Origin: Alitta virens
Taxonomy: Eukaryota > Annelida > Polychaeta > Phyllodocida > Nereididae
Direction of reading: 5' to 3'
Length of the DNA: 64,000 nucleotides
NCBI GenBank assembly: GCA_932294295.1
Contig: OW028583.1
Location: forward strand, 124,001-188,000
The notes beneath the pieces were generated by a model. The model worked only from the letters and a program-made list of their open reading frames with translations. It was not told the DNA's origin and did not search any database. How positions within the stretch are numbered: position 1 is the stretch's first letter; each line of letters begins with the position of its first letter. Made by a program: the position numbers and the translations under genes. This document shows positions 36,761-48,363 of the stretch, piece by piece.

Positions 36761-39130
36761 ACTTCTTGAAATGCGTTACGTGTATCCATATGTTAGGTGC
36801 ACCCCTTGACAACCCTTCAAAGGGAGTCACATTAAACCCTTAATGGGGCTACTTAAACCCACAAACCCTCTGTCCTTTCATTGTCCAAGGGGTACACAAG
36901 GGGTACACAAAAAACCCTGACATTTGTCAACTTCAGCAATACCCCATTTCAGCAAAGGGCTATCTCGTGTGCCCCTTCATTTTTCCCGGGTAATATGAGA
37001 CCCTTCTGCTCTTGCAGGTTTATTGTCAACGAGGACTTTATATTTTTCTTTAAGATTACCTTGAAGGTGATTTACAAATTTCTTCACACCATATGACCAT
37101 TGCGTTAAAAAAATTAACCACATTTATGTTAAATACAGGGATAAAATGAACATTTAAGAAACAGATGTGTGTCAAAATGAGCTTGCTGATTAGTGGAGCA
37201 GGCCCTTAAATTCAAGGAATTCTCATCGTACAAGAGACCATGTGTATGTTTGGGTTGAGACATGTTTCAACAAGTAGTTATTATAACTCCAACTGTGTGG
37301 CTGCCAGAAGTAATAAATATATTCTACTAAATATCATTATAACTCTTTTATGTTATTTCATATTTCAACTTTTAAATGAAAGAAAAGTCCTATTCAGACC
37401 AGCAGTGGCTTGGAGGATGAGGAATATTCATTTTAGGTCTTCAATTATATCATATTTAATCAGTTTGTTGCTTGTTAATAATTGTGTCTCTATCTCTTCC
37501 AAACGTTGTGTCTTTTATGAATGCTGATTAGCTTTCGATAAGTTGACAATTCGACTATATTTTCACTTGACTATAACCTTGTCCATGAAGCACCTTACCA
37601 ACCTACTCACCCTTGAGTATAGTAATGTAGTACATGTATAACTTCCACTAATTCTTTTAATGCTTGTGCATGTCAAAATGCATTGACATGTGTCATAATC
37701 ACAAGAACAAAATTGCCACTAACTCCTGACAGACATGCCACCCTCACAATGGCAATGTCACAAGAGGCTTGGAGTGTTTTCCCCAATTTTACACTCAGTG
37801 AGTTCCAATCCAGAAGGTTAAAAGTTCAAATACTTGTAACATACTTCTGCATACTCTTGCTTACTGTGATAACATAGGTGTGTTTAGCAGTTGGAATTAG
37901 TCCTACAATTTCAAAGTGCAAATACTTTACTTTTTTTATCATAATCGTTGAAAGCAATTTTCTTGTTATGTAATAAATTACTTGCATAAGTTTCATCTCT
38001 TGGTTAAAAAAACTTCCATATGAACTTTTAACTTTTCCCATGATATTTTTGACAGGATTTGTTTTGTACTAATATCTAAACTATGCAATATGTTATTGCC
38101 CATATTAAATGTCATGTTTTATGTAAAAGTTGTAATATATCGGTTTACGGCTACTTGCAACGAAGTGAAGTCAAATCCACTTTAAAGGATTTTAATTTTG
38201 CTTGAGTGATTTTAAAAGTAAATTTAAAGGACAAAAAGGCAAAAATACATTGATAGCAAACAGTCTTAACAGGAAAACAATTGCCTATAATTAGCTAAAA
38301 AGCATCTGGGTCAAACGTCCTCTTTTAATCATTCTGTAAACATTTAGCCCCAAGTGACAGGATCTTCTAACAGAACAGAAATCAAAGATTTTAATGTAAT
38401 AAATAAAGATTACAAAAATATCATGAAGAGTGAATGTCAAGAGATTTGGTATACTGAGAGGTGGTATGCCAAATGAATACTCCACAAAAAGCAACCACAA
38501 TAGTGGCACTGGTGTGAGCTCTTAAGCCTCTGAGGTTAACCCTTTGTTCAACAAGAGATTGTAAATAAACCATTTTGGCATTATTATTTGCATGAAATAA
38601 TTGCACACATATTATTATTTTTTGTATTACTCCTGAGAATGGCTGTCTCAATTTATTCAATCATTTCAAAATCACACATTTCAGAGAAAAATGTAGTGAG
38701 AGAGTGATATATTTGCTTAAAGCCAAAGGTCAAGTAATTTAGACTTTTTTTGTGGGGCAATCTTCTTATATTTTATGTATACATTATAGCCACTACAGCG
38801 TGCAGTATATATCGCTGAATAGGCTGTGAGTTTCACACATTATATTTCACTTTTTTGCAATAATTTCGTAGAATTATATTTAAAAAATCTGGAGCAAAGT
38901 ACTTCATGAACCACCCATAACGGGAGCCAAATGATCTAGATTCCCTCAGCCAAAAATCCAGGACCCAGTTATTATATATATATATCTGGTCCACTTGACA
39001 TACTCCGCATGCCAGTTCAAATTATCATGATTTTATGGATGGCATTTTTCTCACCTAGACAATCACAATAGAATCATGGAAATATGCAGTCTAATATGGA
39101 GCAAAACATTATACATGGTGCGTATGGCTC
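36761..39130. other. Gene-free stretch
   Basis: A duplicated CAAGGGGTACACAA lies at about 36886-36910. No exons or known elements are recognised. Confidence 0.4.
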
Positions 39131-39134
39131 TAGT

Positions 39135-39329
39135 ATAGTCAGTCAGTCAGTCAGTCAGCACGTCTGCCAATCAGTCAGTGATCCAGCTAGTCAGTCAGTC
39201 AGACAGCTAGTCAGTGAGTCAATCCATCTATCTATCTATCTGCCTATTTATCTATCTGCCTATTTATCTATCTGCCTATCTATCTATCTATCTATGTATC
39301 TATCTATCTATCTATCTATCTAAAAAATC

Positions 39330-39374
<45 letters not shown>

Positions 39375-39415
39375 CATCCATCCATCTATCCATCTATCTA
39401 TCTATTTGATATCAT
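39135..39415. repeat. (CAGT)n followed by (TATC)n microsatellite
   Basis: CAGT units with interruptions (39137-39212), then TATC/TGCC units, then a long nearly pure TATC run. Confidence 0.96.
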
Positions 39416-40151
39416 TTATACCCCCTGCAGTAGCCATTTCAATAACCCTCTTGCTATTTGACATTTAATTCTATTAGACAGGCACCAGGCCTCCCCCTTC
39501 TTTTAACAAACTATGCCAGGCTGACTGCCAGTGACTGGGTCTTGACTTATGGATCTTTGATAGCAGATCTCCAAGCAGGGAGTAAAAGCGCCAGTGTACG
39601 CACGCCTGCCCTTATACAATGCTATATATATTAAAGTATACATCACCCAGTGTATCTTAAAGTCACTGATGTACACTATAGGTTTAGTGGTGAGCTGGTC
39701 TTTTAATATTGGGTGAGAGCTTTCATTGGACAACCCTTCCTGGGCGAGTGGAATACATCTTAGATATCTGATGAGTAAGTATGTCTTGTCTTCTGTTTAC
39801 ATATTTTTGTTGATATCAATATCGGAAAAGAAATGTGTTGCATCTCAATATAAGTGGGACATCCAGAACACATATATTGGCATGCTTTGAGATTCGTGGC
39901 CATGGTAGTGAAGTGTCAGTGTGCTTAAAATACAAGTACTATCCAGCAAAACTGCTGATTATGAGCACCTGCGAGTGAGATTATTTTTAGCCTCTCATTG
40001 AACTATCTCTGTTATACCAGGACAGTTTGACAGCTGTCATTTTAAGCAGCCAAATGTGAGCTTCATAATCTGTGCTGAACACAGAATAATCTTGCATTTA
40101 TTGGTGAATTTCTGATACATCTTTCTATCCACTTGGGGTGTTCCTCTGCAG
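39416..40151. other. No gene seen
   Basis: Sequence leading up to the candidate coiled-coil exon. No other exon is identified. Confidence 0.4.
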
Positions 40152-40260
40152 AACTCTTGCCAGTGGAGTTGAACTGCATTTGAAAACTGCGAAGAGGCTA
40201 AAACAGGTTGAGGGGGATCTGTTTGACATCAAAGAAGATCTGCATAAAGCAAAAGCACAA
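40152..40260 (+). CDS. Candidate internal exon coding an amphipathic helix / coiled coil, gene unknown
   Basis: A 109-nt segment is bounded by TTCCTCTGCAG (acceptor ending at 40151) and GTTAAG (candidate donor at 40261). It finishes one split codon and then reads 36 full codons, starting TLASGVELHLKTAKRLKQ and continuing VEGDLFDIKEDLHKAKAQ. This is a clean amphipathic, charged helix with regularly spaced Leu/Val, unlike the repeat-derived frames nearby. After the donor the frame soon runs into a G-rich low-complexity tract, which fits an exon boundary there. The family is not recognised. It could also be a decayed or retroposed fragment. Confidence 0.4.
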
Positions 40261-40614
40261 GTTAAGAAGCCAGCACACAGAACAAACAGCTGCCTTGAGG
40301 GGGAGGGGGGGGGGTACCTGGGGGCTAGAGGGGGTATTAGGAGGGAGGGGGTGCACCTGAGCCTGCCTACCCTACCTGCCTGCTACCTGCAAGTCTTACA
40401 GGGGCCGGTGTGCTGCATTTTCTCATAATGTGGGATCAAGTCAAGAAAGATCCAGTCAGCAGATCCAGGCTCGGGGGCCACTTCACTCTCTGCTACCAGG
40501 TATCTATATTTCTCTTCTGCTGTACCCTCTATCCTATACCCTTCACAGGGCACTTTTTGCAATGCATGTCATATTAACTTACTGTATACAATGATGTTCT
40601 ACTGGTTACTGCAG

Positions 40615-40661
40615 ACTGACAGTATTCTGAAGATATTCACAGATTGTGCACAAAGGTTGAG
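40615..40661 (+). CDS. Possible small second exon following the coiled-coil exon
   Basis: GGTTACTGCAG ends at 40614. The following bases, read in phase 0 as left by the candidate exon at 40152-40260, give TDSILKIFTDCAQRL before a possible donor GTACAG at 40662. Phase compatibility is the only link between the two. The downstream sequence turns into a tandem repeat at about 40700. The support is weak. Confidence 0.2.
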
Positions 40662-40699
40662 GTACAGGCTGCCAGCAAAAGTACACTCATACTTATGGA

Positions 40700-40930
40700 G
40701 GTACCTTCAAATGCTTGCTGTGCACCTCAAATACTTGCTGGGCACCTCAAATGCTTGCAGGGGCACCCCAAATGCTTGCTGTGTACCCCAAATGCTTGCT
40801 GTGCACCTCAAATACTTGCTGTGCACCTCAAACACTTGCTGTGCACCTCAAATGCTAGCTCTGCACCTCAAATGCTGCAGGGCACATCAAATACTTGCTG
40901 GGCACTTAAAATATACTTGCTGTGCACATT
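40700..40930. repeat. Minisatellite, 20-21 bp x about 11
   Basis: Units of AATGCTTGCTGTGCACCTCA with small changes. It accounts for the repetitive Cys/Ala/Pro frames here. Confidence 0.93.
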
Positions 40931-43549
40931 CATGGGCTATTTGTCCACCTGTTAACCAGCAAGATGCATATGTACTGGGTACACAATGGGATTGTTCAAT
41001 TGCAGCCTGTTTAATACCTCATACCAAAAACCACCAAAGGCTTTTCAGAGTGAAATACTGACGTGTCAATGAGTGACTCTCAGTTACCTGGTGACTACAG
41101 TGAAAGTAATTCGGGTAAAGAATGACTTCATCATACAGCTTCACTATGATGCTATTTTCAGCTGGCCTCAGAGGAGTCAGAGCTGACATTGTGACATGTG
41201 GGATTTGTGGCACATGGGGGATGCTATTGCAACATGTGTGATCATATGCATTTACTCATCTGAAATTAGGGTTTTTTACATTCACACTGTTGTGAAATTA
41301 ATGAATTGTTTTTGTAAGATATCAATTACATAACTTAGTTGCTACTCTTAGGCATGTTTGACGTGTCTTATCAATAAAGTTGATGCCATGAGTGGTTTCT
41401 GCTGCTGCAACCTTGGAGCATCTTCATCTCATTGCCCCAACCTCCCCAACCTGTCCTTCCAAATCATAACACGCTTGCTGTAAATCACATCCAAGGAGGT
41501 TTAGCCCTTTCAATGCAAAATATCACAAAATACTGGCTAAATTGTTGTAATAAACTAAGCAATTATCCTGGCATTTATGCAGTGTATTTGACTGATCTTA
41601 ATTATCTTACCCTTGGTGAGTAACATTTATCATCATTTCGGAATGCTATGGGAATTTAGAGATGTACAGAAAGTCAGAGAATTGTTTTTATCATGATATG
41701 CTCTGAATGTTCTGTGTGCTTGTTAAAATCCAATTAACGTGAGTAAATACATGAACAAAAAAAGCCAAAATTTGCATCCTAGTAACTCATGCATGTTCCA
41801 GGAAACGTTTAACATTATCTAACATGATGGGCAGCCATGACCTATTTGTCGATGATAATATCATAATCTTCTCATTATTTTCAGGAATTCTGCAATTTGT
41901 GAAGTTTTTTGGCCTATAAGGAAGAACTCAGCACTTTCCTTGTTTGACTGGATCCATTTTCGAAGTGACATCATAAACCATCTGATCAATTTCTATCAGG
42001 ATATCTAAGCAACATCTATACAAGTGTAACCCTATATCATATCTATATTTCATAATCATAATACTCAATAATATTTATGATACAGGAACTACAGTGACAT
42101 TCTTGTGGTGTGTCTAATACTGGAGTTTACCACTCAAGGCCACAAGATACAGCTACAAGAACACTGGGCTATTTTAAGTATACCACAATATATTTGATAT
42201 ATATTTTGATATATATTTTGATATATATTTGATATATATTTGATATATATTGATACATGAAATAAAATTGAAACAGACTTTCGAACAAAGTGTGTACTAC
42301 CATTTCTGCTTTTGCCAACTGGGATTAATTTGTCACCGATTTTGGCAGAGATTTTTTATATACACTTGTGGAACGGCACGTGGACTAGCTCCATATATAT
42401 ATGCATATATATATATATTGGCAGTGGATATATATCAGTGTATAGGCAGACTGGCTGGCAGGTCTGTGGGTTCACAACTGGCAGTGAACGAGTTCGTGCT
42501 AAACATTGGACAGTGCTATTTGCGCCTGATAGATCTAATGACCCATGCATGATTTGTCATTACAACAGCATAACTGGACTTCAAAAACACCTGCAGCCAT
42601 AGGATTATAATCTATTAAAGTCATATATCAATTGGATAACACTGAACTCATTGTAAACGCATTGTAGGCTATATTTTATACGGATTCATGCTTTCGCTTC
42701 ATGACACACTTGAATAACTTTGTGATTTACAAGTTCCCAGGACACAAACAAGCCAATGTATAGTCAGTTCGGCTGTGTATTTTCAACTGCAATTTTGCAC
42801 TCATCATGTGTCACCCAGCGTGAAAACACTGGATGTATATAGAAGAGCATAAAATAACTCGGCCCCACTGCTGTCTTGGCTGGATCTGTGTTTTACAGGA
42901 AATACTCAACTTGCTTCACCCACTTGGTTTAATGTTACAGCCCTGAATACATTGCACACCGCACAGTAAGTCCCTTGACTGTACTGCTTGTATTGAAACC
43001 GTATGTCACTACACCTAGGTATTCATTGACTGAATATATATGTGGAATACAAGTGCATTTCATTGTGACTTACCATTATATCAGGGATTTACAGCAAGTG
43101 ACAAACTTATCACTGACTGAAGTGCTCAAAACAACACAGCTGGGATTCACTAAACTTACCCACCAGGAATCTATAATTGTGATATATGCCAAGAGTATTG
43201 AACAATCAACACTTCCATGAGGCCACACAAGTGTATTGACATTTACTGTTCGATTATTTGCATATAAAATCAGTGCAACAAGGATACAGCGCCAATCTTC
43301 TTGGAACACAAATTGATATTTATTTGAGCCACGTGTGTCATGTAAACACCCACACAGGGAACTATTTCCTGGCCATCCCTCCGCCAACACAAATACATGG
43401 AGCATTCTGGAACTGTGTGGTGGGGGCAGGCAGCCATGCTTATGCAGCAGCACTTGGCTCTGTAATAGCCACCACCAGTTGACTCACTGGGTTTTCACTG
43501 AGCACTCAGACAATGCCTGGCCAGTGAGGTGCTTGAATGACACTGCTGA
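40931..43549. other. Gene-free stretch upstream of the heat shock gene
   Basis: Contains a TATATATTTTGA tandem repeat at about 42185-42255 and TATATA-rich sequence at 42393-42435. No upstream exon of the heat shock gene could be identified. Promoter elements are not evident. Confidence 0.4.
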
Positions 43550-43615
43550 CCCCCTCTGCTTTCTCCCTGCGCCACCACCAGGGGCGCCCAGGTGTATAAA
43601 ATAGAAGCCATAGCC
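43550..43615 (+). other. Leader immediately upstream of the heat shock CDS with possible splice acceptor
   Basis: The frame is open from an in-frame TGA at 43547-43549 to the ATG at 43616, but no ATG lies between them; the GTG at 43592 is not a credible eukaryotic start. A pyrimidine-rich tract followed by CCACCACCAG at 43572-43581 could be an acceptor, giving a short UTR before the start codon. One two-unit heat-shock-element-like TTCTGGAA lies at 43405-43412, which is too little to call a heat shock promoter. Confidence 0.3.
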
Positions 43616-45901
43616 ATGGAGCGTTTCAGCTATTATGAGAACGCTGCTTCTAGTGACGAGGATGATTCAGACAGCACGATCTTGCTGCAGGATATATCCG
43701 GCCATATAAACACGAATTACGACACTGGTTATCATACACTACCAAACCAGAGTCACAGTTTCGACACAGGAACATTGACTCCCATTCAAAGTGCTACTGG
43801 AACTCTGAGGAGCAATATAAGTGACACTGGAACACTTACAAGCAATCGCAGTCACGCTGGGAGCGTAGCAGGTGACACTGGAACACTAAAAAGCACTCGG
43901 AGTAATACTGGGATTTTACAAAGTGACACAGGGATTACCCGAACAGGCCAAGATAGTCTGAGAAGCAGCAACACAGGGACTCTGAGAAGCAACACAGGGA
44001 CTCTGAGAAGCAACACAGGGACTTTGATCCCAAAAGGTAGGAACACAGATCAAGTAAAAGGCGCCCCTAATGACATGAGTGTTGCATCCCAACAACAACT
44101 ACAAGTTATACCATTACAGAAAGACATTACCCCCACACAGCAGCAGCTACAACAGTTTCAACAGCCACAACAGTCTCCTGGCTTCCCACAGCAATTTAAT
44201 TTCCCAGTCATGGCCGATATTTCCCACTCGATGTTAAGCATGGAACAGAATATGAAACGCATGCAGCGGCAGATGGAGGAACAGTTCCGGGCGATGAGCA
44301 TGGGATCTCCAATGGGTCCTCCTGCAATGATGATGCCCCAAATGGACACCTTTGGGACTTTCCCTCGAATCAAGAGCCCATTCACCCCTGAACTACAGCA
44401 ACAGCAGCAGCAACAACAGCATGATGACAGAGGTGGGTTGTTGACCATCGCTGGTCCTCACAGTCCTTCTCAGTCGACAGTGTCCACCATCGGTCCATCC
44501 TCTGTCTCCTCCCTGTCTCCTCCCTCTCCATCGATATCTTCATCCACAACCACGGATGACCAGGCTTACATCATGGACCGCAACGGAAAGAAACATCTAA
44601 AGATGCAGTTTGACATGCAAGACTTTAAGCCAGAGGAAGTACAGGTCAAGAAGGATCGCAACCGATTGGAAGTGAGCGCTTTGCATGAAGAGAAGGAACC
44701 AAACCGAGTGTCGTGCAGAGTGTTTCACCAACAGTATCATCTCCCCAAAGATGTCCGTCTCACTAAAGTTGACTCTAAGTTCTCCCCTGATGGTACGCTT
44801 ACTGTGGAGTCGGCGGTCAAACCTCGTCATCGGGTAAAGTTTGCTGTAGAAGATGGTGGGAATACTCCTCAGTTAGCAATCGAACCTCCCTCTCCTCAGC
44901 AGCATTCTGGTAACACGGATGTCCTCGTGACAACTTATCCAAATGGAGTAAATGGAACTCCACCGTTCCCTGTTCAAGACCAACATCAAGCTCAGCAACA
45001 TCAACAGTCAAGACGCCACCACAGAAACAAGGATGACAGACAGAATGAAGTGCACTTCAAGACAGATAGACAGAACAGGACAGTCAGAGAACTCACCCCG
45101 GAGGATGATTACGAATGGCCTGATTACCAACCACCCAAAACGGACTTCCCCCAACAGCAAAGACATGATCAGAGACATGATCAACAACACCAGCAGATGA
45201 TCGACTTTCCGCAACCTCAACGGAGTGATTACCAGCACCAATCACATCGCCAGGAGTACCAGTCACCACCCCAACAACGAGTAGACTTCCAGCAACAACA
45301 ACAACAACAACAGTATCCACAACGCAAGGAGTACTCTCCTCCTCAGCAGATAGACTTCCAGGTTAAGCCAGCGAAAAGCGATTACAAACACAAATCTAAG
45401 TCCTTGGACCGGAAACAGCTCCACCGACAAAACAGTGCTAGACTCCAGGATTACCAACAAGAAGACGCGTATGTCAGAGGGTTAGCACACGACCTCGGCC
45501 GACAGACTGAACTTGGTGAGGGAGTTGCTCAGGTTTATGTAAGCAACACTCCATCTACCATGGATCGGTCCATGCCAGTAGAACCACTTCATGGTAGTAG
45601 CAGAAGTTATGGCACTTTAAATAGATCCCGGTCACCTCCTAAACCTCCGAAAAGAACCGATTCGAATCGATACAATACTTTACCCAATAGGAAGTTAGCC
45701 ACAGAAGGACAGTCACAACGGATACATGATGGTTTCTCTTCCCTACAAAGACCTCCCCCTCCTAACTACCACCAACTTTCCTATCTCACTCTAAACGGCG
45801 ACGTGTCCCCTGCTCCCTCTTCCAGCTCTGGGTCGACCGTAGCGACTGCGTATAACACGTATTATCACCCACACCAAGGGCATCATCACCATCGCAAATG
45901 A
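43616..45901 (+). CDS. Very long small heat shock protein (single alpha-crystallin domain, Gln-rich tail)
   Basis: This encodes a 761-residue protein, three to five times the usual 150-250 residues of small heat shock proteins, which act as ATP-independent holdase chaperones. The start chosen has a perfect GCCATGG context; the frame is open further upstream but has no earlier ATG. Residues 10-22 are Ser/Asp/Glu-rich. Residues 48-137 carry about nine copies of a TGTL-type motif. Residues 155-200 are Gln-rich. Residues 207-227 form a Met/Gln/Arg helix like small-heat-shock N-terminal regions. A polyQ run lies at 261-268, then a Ser/Pro linker. The alpha-crystallin domain spans about 316-409, including HLKMQFDMQDFKPEEV, FHQQYHLP and SPDGTLTVESA. 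QLAI at 419-422 could serve as the terminal I/V/L-x-I/V/L motif. The remaining 340 residues are Gln/His/Tyr-rich, with repeated DFP/DFQ-Q blocks, an SPPKPPKR SH3-type motif near 680 and a His-rich end. The Arg matching alphaB-crystallin R120 appears to be Q372. No intron is visible. It could be a structural or scaffold member rather than a typical chaperone. Confidence 0.92.
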   Translation: MERFSYYENAASSDEDDSDSTILLQDISGHINTNYDTGYHTLPNQSHSFDTGTLTPIQSATGTLRSNISDTGTLTSNRSHAGSVAGDTGTLKSTRSNTGILQSDTGITRTGQDSLRSSNTGTLRSNTGTLRSNTGTLIPKGRNTDQVKGAPNDMSVASQQQLQVIPLQKDITPTQQQLQQFQQPQQSPGFPQQFNFPVMADISHSMLSMEQNMKRMQRQMEEQFRAMSMGSPMGPPAMMMPQMDTFGTFPRIKSPFTPELQQQQQQQQHDDRGGLLTIAGPHSPSQSTVSTIGPSSVSSLSPPSPSISSSTTTDDQAYIMDRNGKKHLKMQFDMQDFKPEEVQVKKDRNRLEVSALHEEKEPNRVSCRVFHQQYHLPKDVRLTKVDSKFSPDGTLTVESAVKPRHRVKFAVEDGGNTPQLAIEPPSPQQHSGNTDVLVTTYPNGVNGTPPFPVQDQHQAQQHQQSRRHHRNKDDRQNEVHFKTDRQNRTVRELTPEDDYEWPDYQPPKTDFPQQQRHDQRHDQQHQQMIDFPQPQRSDYQHQSHRQEYQSPPQQRVDFQQQQQQQQYPQRKEYSPPQQIDFQVKPAKSDYKHKSKSLDRKQLHRQNSARLQDYQQEDAYVRGLAHDLGRQTELGEGVAQVYVSNTPSTMDRSMPVEPLHGSSRSYGTLNRSRSPPKPPKRTDSNRYNTLPNRKLATEGQSQRIHDGFSSLQRPPPPNYHQLSYLTLNGDVSPAPSSSSGSTVATAYNTYYHPHQGHHHHRK
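43745..44030 (+). repeat. Coding tandem repeat for TGTL motifs
   Basis: Inside the heat shock CDS, degenerate units end in three near-identical 21-bp copies of ACAGGGACTCTGAGAAGCAA (about 43974-44030). They encode (N/D)TGTLRSN repeats, so this segment is expanding in frame. Confidence 0.85.
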
Positions 45902-46422
45902 TTCAATGTCATCATGGTATATTAATCTTATTACATATTACATAAGACATCATCCTCTTGTCATACTGCTTCATCGTGACGCCATTTATTTATTTCCGAA
46001 CAACTTTGGATTATGGAACGGTGCTATGTTATATTATACTGCTGAACTTTCATGTTATGCTGTAGCAATGTGATATATTAATAGAGAAATTTGAGTTATA
46101 TAGTGAACAATTGAAGGACTGCTCCAAAACTCCAGTTTCATATTGGGATTTTAAGAGACGTGTGATATTGTGGATTGTGACGATATCGGACATACTTGTA
46201 TTTTGGTAACATTTTTACATTCAATGCGAAGTGATTGTTGTTCCTCATAAGGTAATCACTCCATTTATGCTTTTATTACATAATATTACACCAGTCTTAA
46301 GTGCCTTTTATACCAGTGGGATGTAGCTACTCTATACTCAAGGTGCATGAGAGTGTCGTGAGGAAATGTCTGTGATGTTAAGAAATGCTGTCGTTGAAGT
46401 CTCCACAAACTAAAAGGTGATC

Positions 46423-46428
46423 AATAAA
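46423..46428 (+). terminator. Polyadenylation signal AATAAA, 3' end of the heat shock gene
   Basis: A canonical AATAAA lies about 520 bp after the TGA of the long alpha-crystallin gene, inside an AT-rich unique stretch that would be its 3' UTR. It is the first canonical AATAAA noticed downstream of the stop on the coding strand. Confidence 0.5.
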
Positions 46429-48336
46429 CCAGGACTAAGAGAATTCAAGATGGAGGTCTGTGTCTACTATTGACTTTTCACATAAATCCTGTTGTGAGGG
46501 GAATGTGTAGGTTTGAAATGTGAAGCGTCATGAAAAGTCAAGTCAGAGTGTGTCCAGCCATGATGCTGTGAGATTTGTTTTGAGTTGAACGTGATATTTA
46601 AGTTGGCATAGAACTGAGGATCCTTATGGTCTAATGGGGGAGCATTTCAGCACGCCTGTCTTTAGTTCACTGAGGGAAGATTCTCAAAATACTTGGAAGC
46701 ACTTCTACTGCCTTCTGACTATTCTTAGACCTTTAGAATTCCACGGACATGTCTGTGCAGGGCCTGTTCATTCAGGAGAAAAGAGGGTTAAACAAAAATT
46801 CACAGTGAAAACTTTGTGTGCAGGCATATTCCTGGCTTGTGACACCAGAGCAGCCGGAAGTCAGACACACAGACGTGGAATTCTGCAGAGTGTGATGGTT
46901 GGCATATTTTTCAGGTGTGCTGTTTTGTAAGAAAGTCCTCTTTCAAGTCCCTTTGACACAAATCACCAGCACATTTTTGGAGGGTGGGGATAAAGGGGGG
47001 GGGGTGAGTCAGGCACATGTTCACGTGAAAAGTTCACCTTAAGTTCTCTTGAAAGACCTATTGAGGGGTAAACGCACTCATGCGTGTCATGACGCACTCC
47101 AAAACGTTCCTTGCTGCTCAGAAAAACGTGCGTCATAAGAGGCATCCATTGCTGGGCTATAGCGAATGCCTCATAACCACTCTTCCGTGTATTAAATCAC
47201 TTGTGAGTTGAAATTCACAGCTGAGGGCTTCAAATTCCCAAAAAATGTCTTTATGTGTCTTCCTTTGGGCATTATCATACTATGCTAATGTATAATTATA
47301 CCTCCTTTTTTTAATATATAAAATATGGCTAGCAAGGCAGGAAACAGTGTTGCTGATAAATACTCAAATGTGTCTTAATACACAAACTTCATACACTTGG
47401 TTTTTAGAATGAGACATTTCGGAACTACGTTCTGTGACTGAATTCCTGGGGCCAATATGTCACCATCACTCAAGGTATAATCAAAATAGTTGTAAGTCAG
47501 ATCCAATGCACTGTCAACAGCAATTTATCATTTGCAGGGTGTTTTACAAAAGGGTGGCTCAGTACAACAAACAAAAGCCAGTGTTGTTAAAAAACCCAAC
47601 AAGGTATTTTAAAGTGCACAGGAATTATGCCCAGTATTTCTCACCATCTGTCAAATATGTCTGAAAAATATGTCAATAAAAACCCTCCCATGGTATATAT
47701 TGTGTTGGCAGACTATGTACATGTATTCCAGGGCGGCTGAAATGTATTTAGTGTAAAAGGAACTACATTATGTATTGTTTCATTGGCCACACTCCAATAG
47801 ATGTATTAAAAATACACACCAGCTCTTAATGAAAAAAGTTCATGTCAAATGCGCAGTATTCCATGATAGGTATTTACTAGACGTTTGTGACGTGGATACA
47901 ATGTCACTATGACGTCAGCATGTTGTTATGTAATGCCACGTGATCTGATTAAAAATCCAGCGACATCTGAGGAAGATGATTCAATGAATGAACAATGTAC
48001 TTTGAATATAAAATACAGTGAACAATACATTTCACAGGACACTGCCAATGTGGCCATGTAGCCCTAAGCTGAATGCAAACATGTCTGCCATAGAAGTCTA
48101 GCTTTTGTTTAAAGAAAGATTAGAGTGATAAATATATGAAGAATATTGCATTTAGGAAATCACAGAGTTACACATTGTCAATTCATAATCTCCCAGGAGT
48201 TAAGAATTCTCTTTGAAATTGGCTGAAATTGAGACTCAAATCTCTTAGAATAAAACCTAGTGACTTTTAAAAAAAAGTCATAGAATTGCAATTTAAAGCA
48301 TTTGCTAGGAATATTGGAAAGCCACTATGCCTTTAT
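46429..48336. other. Gene-free stretch
   Basis: Downstream of the heat shock gene. A G run lies at 46995-47006. No exon is supported. Confidence 0.4.
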
Positions 48337-48363
48337 ACCAGCCAGCCAGCCAGCCAGCCAGCC
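48337..48363. repeat. (CAGC)n microsatellite
   Basis: About six tandem CAGC units. Confidence 0.9.

Noticed and set aside
40591..41061. 156-codon frame with repeated CxPQMLAVHLKYLL-type units
   Set aside because: Translation of the 20-21 bp minisatellite. All frames show similar repeats and there is no codon signal. Only the short piece before 40662 was kept as a weak exon candidate.
43405..43412. Heat shock element upstream of the alpha-crystallin gene
   Set aside because: Only two inverted pentamers (TTCTGGAA). A functional element usually needs three or more.
43592..43615. GTG start giving eight extra residues to the heat shock protein
   Set aside because: GTG is not a normal eukaryotic start, and GCCATGG eight codons later is an ideal one.
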